Below, piece by piece: positions 1-6,310 of a stretch of DNA of 7,253 nt (the stretch's first letter is position 1; the number at the start of each line of letters is the position of its first letter). The position numbers were made by a program, and so were the translations under genes. A model generated the notes under the pieces. The model searched no databases, was not told where the DNA came from, and saw only the letters and a program-made list of their open reading frames with translations. The DNA is from an uncultured Prevotellaceae bacterium (GTDB lineage Bacteria; Bacteroidota; Bacteroidia; Bacteroidales; Muribaculaceae), in NCBI GenBank assembly GCA_945645715.1, contig CALZFJ010000099.1:1-7253 (forward strand). Reading direction: 5' to 3'.

Positions 1-776
1 GAGTAGGTGTGCTTCGATGCAGCAGTGTTCTGGAGCATCACCGCACCGCACTTGTCGTCGGCATTGACCAGGGCAAAAGCATCGGAAGGGAGGGCGTCGA
101 AGAACATCTTCTTGGCGCGTATGTAGTTATCCACAGTCTTGTGGAAATCGAGATGGTCGCGTGTGAGATTTGAGAAGATTGCACCGCGGAACTTCAGCCC
201 GTCGATGCGGTGCTGCACACAGGCGTGCGAGCTGACCTCCATAAAAGCATATTCGCAGCCTGCCTCAACCATTTCGTGGAGCAGGCGGTTGAGAGTGAGA
301 TGGTCGGGGGTAGTCTGCACGGCAGGAATCACGCGCTTATCCACGATGTTACGCACGGTGGAGAGCAAGCCTGCCTTGTGTCCGAGCAATTGTGCCATTT
401 CATAGAGAAGGGTGGCGGTAGTGGTCTTTCCGTTGGTTCCGGTCACTCCCACAAGAGCAAGTTTCTCTGAAGGGCGATCCCACCACTCCGAGGCAAGATG
501 TGCAAGCGCAATGGTGCTGTCGGGCACCACCACATAGCACACTTCGCCGCTAAGCTCGGCTGGAAGTTCCTCACACACCACGGCAGCCGCTCCGGCAGCT
601 ACCACCTGCGGGATAAACTTGTGGGCATCGACTGCCACACCACGCACTGCCACAAAGAGGCTACCGGCCGAGGCGGCACGCGAGTCGCACACCACGTCGG
701 TAATCGTGCGGTCGGCATTGCCGGTCACCGATTTCACCTCAATGCAGGAGATAAGATTTTGTAGATTCTTTTCCAT
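1..776 (-). CDS. murE: UDP-N-acetylmuramoyl-tripeptide synthetase (MurE ligase), N-terminal 258 residues, cut by the window edge
   Basis: Cytoplasmic Mur ligase that adds the third amino acid (meso-diaminopimelate in most Gram-negatives) to UDP-MurNAc-L-Ala-D-Glu using ATP. I translated the minus strand from the ATG at 776-774; the frame stays open to base 1. An N-terminal substrate-binding domain (about 1-105) is followed by the ATP-binding loop GVTGTNGKTTT (110-120), the TTP substrate motif (155-157), MEVSSHA (179-185), NLTRDHLDFH (203-212) and AKK (221-223), which holds the lysine expected to be carbamylated. The C-terminal part with the DAP/Lys-specificity motif lies outside the window, so the third residue cannot be read. 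The gene follows ftsI after a 145-nt gap with its own promoter-like box, so it may be partly uncoupled from ftsI. Other Mur ligases are unlikely given the dcw position and the MEVSSHA motif. Confidence 0.95.
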   Translation of the reverse strand, partial: MEKNLQNLISCIEVKSVTGNADRTITDVVCDSRAASAGSLFVAVRGVAVDAHKFIPQVVAAGAAAVVCEELPAELSGEVCYVVVPDSTIALAHLASEWWDRPSEKLALVGVTGTNGKTTTATLLYEMAQLLGHKAGLLSTVRNIVDKRVIPAVQTTPDHLTLNRLLHEMVEAGCEYAFMEVSSHACVQHRIDGLKFRGAIFSNLTRDHLDFHKTVDNYIRAKKMFFDALPSDAFALVNADDKCGAVMLQNTAASKHTY

Positions 777-822
777 AACAGGCAGAAAATCCGTTAAAAA
801 TGTCTTTTTTTATGTTCTAATT

Positions 823-835
823 AGCCACAATGGCT
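823..835 (-). other. Small stem-loop in the murE leader
   Basis: AGCCA/TGGCT arms of 5 bp enclose a 3-nt loop between the predicted murE transcription start (about 848) and the start codon at 776. It is not followed by a T-run on either strand, so it is not a terminator. It may be a minor leader structure or chance. Confidence 0.2.
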
Positions 836-855
836 GTCCATTCAGTTTCAGAGTG

Positions 856-898
856 CAAAATTACTCAACGATTTTCAATTATTGTGCATAATCGCCAA
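856..898 (-). promoter_or_regulatory. Candidate murE promoter: TAATTTTG box plus upstream TTGGCGAT octamer
   Basis: On the minus strand, TAATTTTG (863-856) fits the Bacteroidetes -7 consensus TAnnTTTG exactly and continues as TTTGCA. Transcription would start near 848, giving a leader of about 70 nt before the murE ATG. No TTTG is present at the usual 19-nt spacing, so the -33 element is not evident. The octamer TTGGCGAT (898-891) ends 27 nt upstream of the box. The same octamer-to-box spacing is seen at the FKBP promoter near 7127-7169. An inverted repeat, AATTATT/AATAATT (877-883 and 898-904), surrounds the octamer. Confidence 0.6.
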
Positions 899-921
899 AT
901 AATTAGCACCGATCACCGGCA

Positions 922-2997
922 TTATTCGCGAAGCGTAAGCTCCACGAGAGTTCCTTTCTCGGCTTTTGTGCCTGCACGCACACTCTGGCGTGCCACATAG
1001 CCATAGCCGTGCAGTTTCACCTTGAGTCCGGCAGCCTCAAGCCTCGATATTGCCTCACGCGCTCCAAGTCCTATCACTTCGGGTACCTCGCCATCGGTCA
1101 CGTTGCGTGGCGAGCGGAATCGCTTCAGCTCCTTTATCCCGGCATTGGCGACAAGCTTGGAATTGTTGCTGCGGTCGGCTGCAGTTGCAAAGAATGTGGG
1201 GCGTGTGGTCGATTTCTGCTCCGAAGCATGGAAATCTGATATATTGTTGAGCATTCCGAGCGAATAGAGCTTCAGAGCCACATTTTTCAGCACTGTGCCG
1301 CTGCTGCGGGCAGCACCGCAATTTGCGCCCTCCATCACCACTATGCACGAGTATTTAGGATTTTCATAGGGAAAGAAGCCACAGAACGAGAGGCGCTTCT
1401 TCGATGAGTAGCCTCGTCCCACTTCGGTCACATAGCAAGTGCCCGTCTTTCCGGCTATTGCCACCTGGTCGTTTCGCAGACTTTTACCGGTGCCGTATTC
1501 CACCACATTGCGCAGCATCTCGGCAAGCTTGCGGGCATTTCCCGGAGTGCACACTTGGTCGCGAATGTAGGTGAGAGGCACTATCGAGTCGGGCTCACCC
1601 TCGCGCATAAAGCGCTGCACCAGCCGGGGGCGCACATAGCGTCCACCATTGGCAATGGCATTATACATTGCAAGAGTGCAGATGGGCGGAATTAGTGTGG
1701 AATAACCGTAAGCCATGCGTGAGAGCTTCACGCGGTCCCAGTTCTTGTTGCCCACGCTATCCACCACAGGCACGGTTTCTCCCGAAATGCCTATGTTGAG
1801 AGGGTCGAAGAATCCCATCTCGCGGAGGCGGTGGTGGAACATTCCCGGCTGGCTCTCATAGCGGCGCAGGATAATCTTTGCCATACCGATATTAGATGAA
1901 TATGCTATCACGTCGCGTATGCGCATCGATGCCATTCCGTGGCTGTCGGTGATGGGGCGTGCATGGGCATAGGCGAAGCTGTGCCCGGTGGCTATGGTTG
2001 CGTCAAGGTCGCTCACAATGCCGTCTTCGAGAGCCATCATCATTGAGATAGGTTTCATCACCGAACCCGGCTCATAGCCCATCACGGCATGGTTCTCGCC
2101 CTCCATATAGTCATCTATCTTAGGATAGTATTTCAGGTTACTGATTGCCTTTATCTCGCCCGTATTCACCTCCATAAGCACTGCCGTGCCCCAGTCGGCT
2201 TCCGAACTCTTGCACACTGCACTAAGCTCCTGCTCCACTATCTCCTGCAAAGCCACATTGATGGTGGTGAGCACGTCGTATCCCTTCTTGGCAGGCTTGT
2301 GCTCCCACAAGCCGATGCTGTTGGCATACTGTGCGCTGCTTGCCTCGCCGGGCTCGCCATAAAGCATATCATCGAGAGCACGCTCAAGTCCGCTTGAGCC
2401 TGCCACACGCCGCTTGACGGTGTCGTAGGCAATCTTGCCTATGCTTCGTGCCGCCATGCGGCCGTAGGGGTTGCAGCGACGCGGCTGCTCCTCATAGTAG
2501 AAACCGCTCTTCGATGAGCCAAGCTTGATAAATGGGAATTTCTTCATTCGCTGAAGCTGGCTGTAAGTGAGCTTGTTGCCAATGGGGAAACTGCGCACGC
2601 CACGCTTGGTGTAGCGGTGAGTGTAGGCATCGGAAATCTGTTCCTCCCACTGCCGGGCAGTGCGGTAAGGCGAAATCACAGCCAAACTGTCGCATAGTGG
2701 CTTCAGATAGCGCATCAGCGTGTCTTCCTTGATGCCCTCTGAGCGCAGGTCGAGGCGTGGCACATAGAAATTCACATTGGCAGCAAGTACCGTGCGGTCG
2801 TCGGCAAGAATCTTTCCGCGCTCAGGCTCCACTACGCGTGTGCGATTGAGCGACTCAGCCTTAGCCTCCCACTCTGCCGCATGAATCACCGTGGTAGAGA
2901 ACAACCGCACTGCCACCGCTATGGCAACAAGGATAATTCCCACCATGATGAATATGTAGCGACCCATTATGTAGTCACGGTTCTTGCGCTTTGTCAT
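922..2997 (-). CDS. ftsI: Septal peptidoglycan transpeptidase FtsI (class B penicillin-binding protein) with C-terminal PASTA domain
   Basis: Cross-links septal peptidoglycan in the periplasm as the divisome transpeptidase; target of beta-lactams. The 691-residue product has a short cytoplasmic N-terminus, one membrane anchor (about 13-34), the class B dimerisation-domain signature PERGKILADDR (58-68), then the transpeptidase domain. Active-site motifs are complete: SxxK as S312-V-M-K315, SxN as S367-S-N369, and KTGT at 517-520. A single PASTA-like domain covers about 636-690 (VPEVIGL near its start), an arrangement common in Bacteroidetes and Gram-positive FtsI/SpoVD but absent from E. coli FtsI. 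The start ATG overlaps the ftsL stop (ATGA, 2997-2994), implying translational coupling; Met11 is an alternative start that would keep the anchor. FtsI rather than PBP2 is supported by the dcw context. Confidence 0.96.
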   Translation of the reverse strand: MTKRKNRDYIMGRYIFIMVGIILVAIAVAVRLFSTTVIHAAEWEAKAESLNRTRVVEPERGKILADDRTVLAANVNFYVPRLDLRSEGIKEDTLMRYLKPLCDSLAVISPYRTARQWEEQISDAYTHRYTKRGVRSFPIGNKLTYSQLQRMKKFPFIKLGSSKSGFYYEEQPRRCNPYGRMAARSIGKIAYDTVKRRVAGSSGLERALDDMLYGEPGEASSAQYANSIGLWEHKPAKKGYDVLTTINVALQEIVEQELSAVCKSSEADWGTAVLMEVNTGEIKAISNLKYYPKIDDYMEGENHAVMGYEPGSVMKPISMMMALEDGIVSDLDATIATGHSFAYAHARPITDSHGMASMRIRDVIAYSSNIGMAKIILRRYESQPGMFHHRLREMGFFDPLNIGISGETVPVVDSVGNKNWDRVKLSRMAYGYSTLIPPICTLAMYNAIANGGRYVRPRLVQRFMREGEPDSIVPLTYIRDQVCTPGNARKLAEMLRNVVEYGTGKSLRNDQVAIAGKTGTCYVTEVGRGYSSKKRLSFCGFFPYENPKYSCIVVMEGANCGAARSSGTVLKNVALKLYSLGMLNNISDFHASEQKSTTRPTFFATAADRSNNSKLVANAGIKELKRFRSPRNVTDGEVPEVIGLGAREAISRLEAAGLKVKLHGYGYVARQSVRAGTKAEKGTLVELTLRE

Positions 2998-3329
2998 TTC
3001 GATGTGATTTTATAGGGTGGACAATCGGGTGACTTCAAGCCGAGGTTGAGCGAATCTACAAGCTGGTGCATCTCAGTCTCGCGAATGCGTGAGTAATAGG
3101 AAGCACTGGCATTCACATAGTCGGTCTTCACGCGGGCAAGCTCCACCTTGAGCTGCTTTATCGTCTGCATATCGAGTTGGCACATGAACTTGTTGGCTAT
3201 ATATCCCATGAAAAACAGTAGCACAAGCAGCAGTACGCCCGAATAGCGGCGCACCACGGTGATGGGGATAAACTCGCCATAGAGTATCGACCTAAAAAAG
3301 TTTTTCTTCTTGCTCTTCTTCTCAGCCAT
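2994..3329 (-). CDS. ftsL: Cell division protein FtsL, Bacteroidetes type
   Basis: A 111-residue bitopic membrane protein of the divisome, expected to join FtsB and FtsQ and to activate the FtsW-FtsI synthase. The sequence shows a lysine-rich cytoplasmic start (2-9), a single hydrophobic segment (about 31-47, containing LLLVLLFF), and a charged helical, probably coiled-coil stretch (52-95). The C-terminal tail around GLKSPDCPPYKI (97-108) resembles the GLxxSxxPPxxI ending I associate with Bacteroidetes FtsL-like proteins. Primary sequence is poorly conserved in this family, so the call rests on size, topology and the position between rsmH and ftsI. Its stop overlaps the ftsI start by 4 nt. 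A purine-rich stretch lies about 18 nt upstream of the ATG, and a tiny out-of-frame ATG ORF (3336-3322) overlaps the start. Confidence 0.88.
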   Translation of the reverse strand: MAEKKSKKKNFFRSILYGEFIPITVVRRYSGVLLLVLLFFMGYIANKFMCQLDMQTIKQLKVELARVKTDYVNASASYYSRIRETEMHQLVDSLNLGLKSPDCPPYKITSK

Positions 3330-3457
3330 AATCCATTGAAATATTTTCCTTCTCTCCCACTAACGAGGGTTTATTAAAAAAAGTCAGTCTATTTTCACTA
3401 AAAGAGTGTTTATCGCTTTATGTTCTATCACGTCATTGCCATTTTTTGGCACTTTGG
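3330..3457 (-). other. 128-nt AT-rich gap between rsmH and ftsL
   Basis: No gene fits here. The minus strand shows two weak hairpins, TGCCA/TGGCA (3437-3451, 5-nt loop) just after the rsmH stop and a 4-bp CACT/AGTG stem further on. It also has a T7 run (3376-3382) not directly attached to either stem, and a purine-rich stretch before ftsL. There is no TAnnTTTG box; the nearest is TGACTTTT (3386-3379), 6 of 8, with GCGAT 25 nt upstream. I cannot say whether rsmH transcripts read through into ftsL. Confidence 0.4.
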
Positions 3458-4366
3458 TCAAACCAGCTCGGCGATGCGCAGCTTGGCACTTCGCGCTCGC
3501 GGATTGCGCTCCACCTCGGCATCGCTCGCCACAATCACCTTGTTGTTCACCGCACGCAACGGGGCATTCACCCTGCCGAAGAAATCCTTCTCGACCTTGC
3601 CCTCAACGTTGCCGCTCTTGATGAAATTCTTCACAAGGCGGTCTTCGAGTGAGTGATAGGTGAGCACCACAAGGCGTCCGCCGGGCTTCAGCACCTTCAG
3701 GGAGCTTTCGAGCAGTTTCTTCAGCGTGGCTATCTCATCGTTCACCTCAATGCGCAGTGCCTGGAACACCTGTGCAAGCTCCTTCTTCTCAGCCTTGGGC
3801 GCGATAAACGGCTTCACCACCTCCACAAGCTGTCCTGTGGTAGTGAGTGTGCCGGCATTGCGGGCCTTGACTATCGCCGATGCCATGCGACGTGCCTGTC
3901 GCAGCTCGCCATAGAGATAGAGCACGTCGGCAAGCTGCTCCTCGGTGTAGTTTGCCACTATCCATGCTGCATCGCGGTGGGCATCGCGGTTCATGCGCAT
4001 ATCCAAGCGGCCGTCGGCACGAAACGAGAATCCCCTCTCTCCCTCATCGAAGTGATGAAACGACACTCCAAGATCGGCAATGATGCCATCTACCTTATCC
4101 ACACCATAGAAGCGCATGAAATTGCACAGATAGGCAAAATTGCTGTGGACAAACGTGAATCGGGGGTCGTCGATGCGGTTGGCATAAGCGTCAAGGTCTT
4201 GGTCGAAGCTGTAGAGATGTCCTTCGGGGCCAAGTTGCGACATTATGGCACGCGAGTGTCCGCCGCCACCAAAAGTAACGTCAACGTAGGTGCCATCGGG
4301 CTTTATCTGAAGCCCCTCAATGCACTCATCGAGCAAAGCCGGAATGTGATACACTATTTCGTCCAT
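3458..4366 (-). CDS. rsmH: 16S rRNA (cytosine-1402-N4)-methyltransferase RsmH (MraW)
   Basis: S-adenosylmethionine-dependent enzyme that methylates N4 of C1402 in the 16S rRNA P site, acting on the small subunit in the cytoplasm. The 302-residue length is typical. The N-terminus YHIPALLDECIEGL (6-19) leads into SAM motif I, DVTFGGGGHSRAI (29-41). It continues with FDQD (54-57), ADLGVSFHHFDEGERGFSFR (97-116) and RLDMRM (120-125), then the family's inserted helical domain (about 130-215), LTYHSLEDRLVK (235-246) and the terminal NPRARSAKLR (288-297). The start ATG at 4366 gives the normal N-terminus; there is no clear Shine-Dalgarno, as is usual in Bacteroidetes. It opens the dcw cluster here without mraZ upstream. 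A phenylalanine replaces the common serine in DLGVSSHQ-type motifs, a mild variation. Confidence 0.97.
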   Translation of the reverse strand: MDEIVYHIPALLDECIEGLQIKPDGTYVDVTFGGGGHSRAIMSQLGPEGHLYSFDQDLDAYANRIDDPRFTFVHSNFAYLCNFMRFYGVDKVDGIIADLGVSFHHFDEGERGFSFRADGRLDMRMNRDAHRDAAWIVANYTEEQLADVLYLYGELRQARRMASAIVKARNAGTLTTTGQLVEVVKPFIAPKAEKKELAQVFQALRIEVNDEIATLKKLLESSLKVLKPGGRLVVLTYHSLEDRLVKNFIKSGNVEGKVEKDFFGRVNAPLRAVNNKVIVASDAEVERNPRARSAKLRIAELV

Positions 4367-4459
4367 AAAAGCGCAATATCAACCGTAGTTATACAAATCT
4401 CTTGTCAGCTCCTATTTCAAAGCAGCAATTCACACACTATATCGCCAATTCCGTAAGGT

Positions 4460-4473
4460 GCTGAAAATTCAGC
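4460..4473. promoter_or_regulatory. Dyad at the predicted rsmH transcription start
   Basis: GCTGAA and TTCAGC arms (6 bp, 2-nt centre) just downstream of the candidate -7 box, so it would overlap the +1 region. Its size and place suit a repressor operator, but no binding protein can be named and a chance palindrome is possible. Confidence 0.3.
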
Positions 4474-4474
4474 G

Positions 4475-4508
4475 TAAAGTTAGCTATTATTCTTCGATAA
4501 TTTACAAA
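4475..4508 (-). promoter_or_regulatory. Candidate rsmH/dcw promoter (weak)
   Basis: Minus-strand TAACTTTA (4482-4475) matches 7 of 8 positions of TAnnTTTG, with TTTG (4508-4505) 22 nt upstream, a little longer than the usual 19. It would give a leader of roughly 100 nt. No better box was found in the gap, but the match is modest. Confidence 0.35.
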
Positions 4509-4564
4509 TCCAAACCACTTTTTTTCACAAAACGGCAAAAAAAGTTATTAACAACCTCCCGGCC

Positions 4565-4580
4565 ATTTACATTCGTAAAT
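4565..4580. promoter_or_regulatory. Operator-like dyad ATTTAC-N4-GTAAAT
   Basis: Perfect 6-bp inverted arms separated by ATTC. It lies about 60 nt upstream of the candidate rsmH -33 element and 45 nt beyond the lrp terminator. The form resembles a dimeric regulator site; no regulator is identified. Confidence 0.3.
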
Positions 4581-4585
4581 CATAG

Positions 4586-4612
4586 AAGGCGATTTCATCG
4601 TCTTTTCGCCTT
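4586..4612. repeat. Stem-loop AAGGCGA/TCGCCTT
   Basis: Seven perfect base pairs around a 13-nt loop, just past the lrp terminator on the minus strand. No T-run follows on either strand, so it is not an intrinsic terminator by itself. It could stabilise a read-through lrp 3' end or be a leftover repeat. Confidence 0.3.
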
Positions 4613-4624
4613 GCTACAATGGGC

Positions 4625-4654
4625 AAAAAGAGCCGGGACTCACGTCTCGGCTCT
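4625..4654 (-). terminator. Intrinsic terminator of the Lrp-family gene
   Basis: On the minus strand, arms AGAGCCGAGAC and GTCCCGGCTCT pair over 11 positions with one A-C mismatch around a GTGA tetraloop, followed by a T5 run. It starts about 76 nt after the lrp stop codon. The T-run is only on this side, so termination is of the minus-strand transcript. It separates lrp from the dcw cluster. Confidence 0.85.
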
Positions 4655-4730
4655 CCACAATACATTATGAGAAAAATTTATTAATTACTTGTCAGATTAA
4701 ATCTCCCGCGCCTCTCAGCACGGCCCCACA

Positions 4731-5204
4731 CTACTGCAGCCCGTCTTCGTAGTGTATGGGTATCTCGCGGTTCATGCTCTGCTCAAGCGAGATAAGCGTC
4801 TCGGTAGCAGTTACGCCCGGAATGTGCTGTATCTTGTCGTTGAGGAGCTCCATGAGATGCTGGTTGTCGCGGGCATAGAGCTTTATGAGCATAGTGTAGG
4901 GACCGGTGGTGAAGTGGCACTCCACTACCTCCTGAATCTTCTCAAGCTCAGGTACTACATCGCGATACATTGAGCCACGCTCAAGCTTCACTCCGATATA
5001 TGTGCAGGTGGCATAGCCGAGTACCTTGGGGTTAACCCGGTAGCCCGAACCTGTGATTACGTTCATATCAATCATGCGCTGTATGCGCTGATGAATGGCG
5101 GCACGCGACACGCCACACTCAAGTGCTACGTCTTTCGATGGTATGCGGGCATTGCGCATAATAATCTCGAGAATCTTCTTGTCAAGATTGTCAATTTTTT
5201 CCAT
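4731..5204 (-). CDS. Lrp/AsnC-family transcriptional regulator
   Basis: Cytoplasmic DNA-binding protein of the leucine-responsive/AsnC (feast-famine) family, usually sensing amino acids and acting as dimers to octamers. The 157-residue length is standard. The winged helix-turn-helix occupies about 4-52, with the family start IDNLDKKILEII (4-15) and recognition region CGVSRAAIHQRIQRM (30-44). A linker YRVNPKVLGY (55-64) leads to the RAM effector domain (about 66-145), with TTGPYTMLIKL (99-109) in the position of the effector-contact loop. The ATG at 5204 gives the expected N-terminus. It stands alone: promoter box close upstream, terminator downstream. A near-consensus Lrp site overlaps its promoter, suggesting autoregulation. 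Whether it is a global Lrp or a specific AsnC-type regulator cannot be told; no biosynthetic target gene is next to it. Confidence 0.95.
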   Translation of the reverse strand: MEKIDNLDKKILEIIMRNARIPSKDVALECGVSRAAIHQRIQRMIDMNVITGSGYRVNPKVLGYATCTYIGVKLERGSMYRDVVPELEKIQEVVECHFTTGPYTMLIKLYARDNQHLMELLNDKIQHIPGVTATETLISLEQSMNREIPIHYEDGLQ

Positions 5205-5234
5205 ATCAATGATGTTTTTTCATTTCAAGTGATG

Positions 5235-5257
5235 CAAATTTATAGCAAATTTTTAAG
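5235..5257 (-). promoter_or_regulatory. Candidate lrp promoter with overlapping Lrp-like operator
   Basis: Minus-strand TAAATTTG (5242-5235) fits TAnnTTTG exactly and continues as TTTGCA; transcription would start about 24 nt before the ATG. No TTTG is found at -33. Directly upstream, bases 5243-5257 read on the plus strand match 13 of 15 positions of the E. coli Lrp consensus YAGHAWATTWTDCTR. GCAAATTT is repeated at 5234-5241 and 5245-5252, an 11-bp period, about one helical turn. TTGCGAT (5277-5271) lies 28 nt upstream of the box. Binding here would block RNA polymerase, fitting autorepression. AT-richness makes chance matches more likely. Confidence 0.5.
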
Positions 5258-5377
5258 AAAACCGCATAAAATCGCAACAAAATGTAGCCGCAAGCACTAT
5301 TTTTTGAATTTTTAGCGTATTTTCCCGCTCTTTCCGTCAATTCATTGCCACGCCACCTTTCCACCAGCCTTACGCAC

Positions 5378-5414
5378 AAAAAAAGACGGACAAAGCTATC
5401 GCAGCTTGTCCGTC
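5378..5414 (-). terminator. Intrinsic terminator of the FKBP transcription unit
   Basis: On the minus strand, GACGGACAAGCT pairs with AGCTTTGTCCGTC (12 bp with one bulged base) around the 5-nt loop GCGAT, followed by seven T residues. It begins about 35 nt after the lipoprotein PPIase stop. This is the clearest terminator in the window. Confidence 0.93.
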
Positions 5415-5449
5415 CCAAAAGTAGATTCGATATATTGCTGTGGAAGTGA

Positions 5450-6310
5450 TTACTTCTTCTCAGGCTCAAGACCTATGGTCTCAACCTCAAACACGAGTGT
5501 CTCGTTGGCCTTGATGTTGCCACCGCGACCCTCTACACCGTATGCAAGATCACCCGGGATATAAAGAGTGTATTTTGCACCCGGCTTCATCATGAGCAAG
5601 CCCTCCTTAAATCCGGGAACTACGCCCATTGGCGACATTGCTACTGCATTCTCCTTCTGGGCATCAAACTCAGTGCCGTCGATGTGCTTACCCACATACT
5701 TCACCATGATGCGGTCGGTAGTCTTGAAGCACTCGCCTGCGCCCTCGTTGATAACCTTATAGGCAAGACCGCTGGCAGTCTTCTTGATTTCCTTATCCTT
5801 AGCCATAGCTGCTGCAATGTAATCGGCACCGGCCTTCTTGTTGGCAACTGCCTCAGGGTCGTTCTCCTTAGCCTCGCGCGATACTCGCTGCATAAGCTCC
5901 ATCACCTTCATCTGGATTGCCTGTGGATCCTTAGCTGAATCGGCAAGGAATGCCTTCTTGAACTCGTTGAGGACAATCTGCACGTCAAACTCCACCTTCT
6001 GTGTCTGCTTGATGTTGCGGAACATATTCACGAGCTGGTTACCAAGACCAATACCCATCACGTAACTCACATCGCTGGTGTCGGCATTGAGCACAAGCTC
6101 CATACCCTTGATGAATTGTGCCTTGTCGAGACGGGCTGAATCGGGACCATGCTCCAGCTCTCCGGATACGCCATATCCATACATTTCACCAAACATCGCG
6201 CTGAGCGAGTCGGTAGAAGTCTTCAAGTCACTGTTGCTTGAGCCATTGCAGCTCATAAACGACGATGCAACCATAAATGCTGCAACGGCGAGAATAGAAA
6301 TCTTTTTCAT
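5450..6310 (-). CDS. FKBP-type peptidyl-prolyl cis-trans isomerase, predicted lipoprotein (FkpA/Mip-like)
   Basis: Prolyl isomerase and probable chaperone for exported proteins. The chosen start (ATG at 6310, 286 residues) gives a lipoprotein signal: MKK, hydrophobic core (4-18) and Cys21 in FMSC, a relaxed lipobox. The frame stays open upstream to an ATG at 6421, but that would bury the signal peptide after 37 residues. A FKBP-N dimerisation region spans about 33-150, a charged helical linker 150-175, and the FKBP domain 176-280. Pocket residues are Tyr205, Phe215-Asp216, Val230-Val231, Tyr257 and Phe274. The pocket tryptophan of FKBP12 is Phe234 here, a known substitution that may lower FK506 affinity. 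It follows a paralogous cytoplasmic FKBP by 126 nt with no intervening terminator and is probably co-transcribed. It is anchored in the inner or outer membrane, facing the periplasm; which one cannot be told. Confidence 0.93.
   Translation of the reverse strand: MKKISILAVAAFMVASSFMSCNGSSNSDLKTSTDSLSAMFGEMYGYGVSGELEHGPDSARLDKAQFIKGMELVLNADTSDVSYVMGIGLGNQLVNMFRNIKQTQKVEFDVQIVLNEFKKAFLADSAKDPQAIQMKVMELMQRVSREAKENDPEAVANKKAGADYIAAAMAKDKEIKKTASGLAYKVINEGAGECFKTTDRIMVKYVGKHIDGTEFDAQKENAVAMSPMGVVPGFKEGLLMMKPGAKYTLYIPGDLAYGVEGRGGNIKANETLVFEVETIGLEPEKK

Larger units (their letters stand above)
4367..4624 (-). other. Non-coding region upstream of rsmH; no mraZ
   Basis: About 258 nt between the lrp terminator and rsmH (364 nt between the two genes). 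It is AT-rich with frequent stops, and I see no MraZ-like peptide and no tandem GTGGG-type MraZ boxes. It holds several dyads, a candidate rsmH promoter (4475-4508), and one exact copy of the octamer TTGGCGAT (4448-4441). That copy is downstream of the candidate promoter rather than upstream as at murE and the FKBP operon. A GTTATTAAC palindrome beside a T7 run also occurs near 4537-4553. Confidence 0.6.

Noticed and set aside
2089..2397. 102-codon plus-strand frame inside ftsI
   Set aside because: Antisense shadow of a conserved coding region, no start signals or known domain.
3399..3411. CACT/AGTG hairpin in the rsmH-ftsL gap as a terminator
   Set aside because: Only a 4-bp, weak stem, and the T-run lies more than 15 nt away.
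3653..4456. 267-codon open frame on the plus strand opposite rsmH
   Set aside because: It is antisense to a fully conserved rsmH, has no recognisable domain, and runs into the rsmH upstream region; an open shadow frame in GC-rich coding DNA.
4537..4553. GTTATTAAC palindrome next to a T7 run as a second terminator
   Set aside because: The arms are 4 bp with a single-base centre and cannot form a stable hairpin; no gene ends there.
5206..5469. 87-codon minus-strand frame between the lipoprotein FKBP and lrp
   Set aside because: It spans the strong FKBP terminator and the lrp promoter region, overlaps the end of the FKBP gene, and its product is compositionally odd with no family resemblance.
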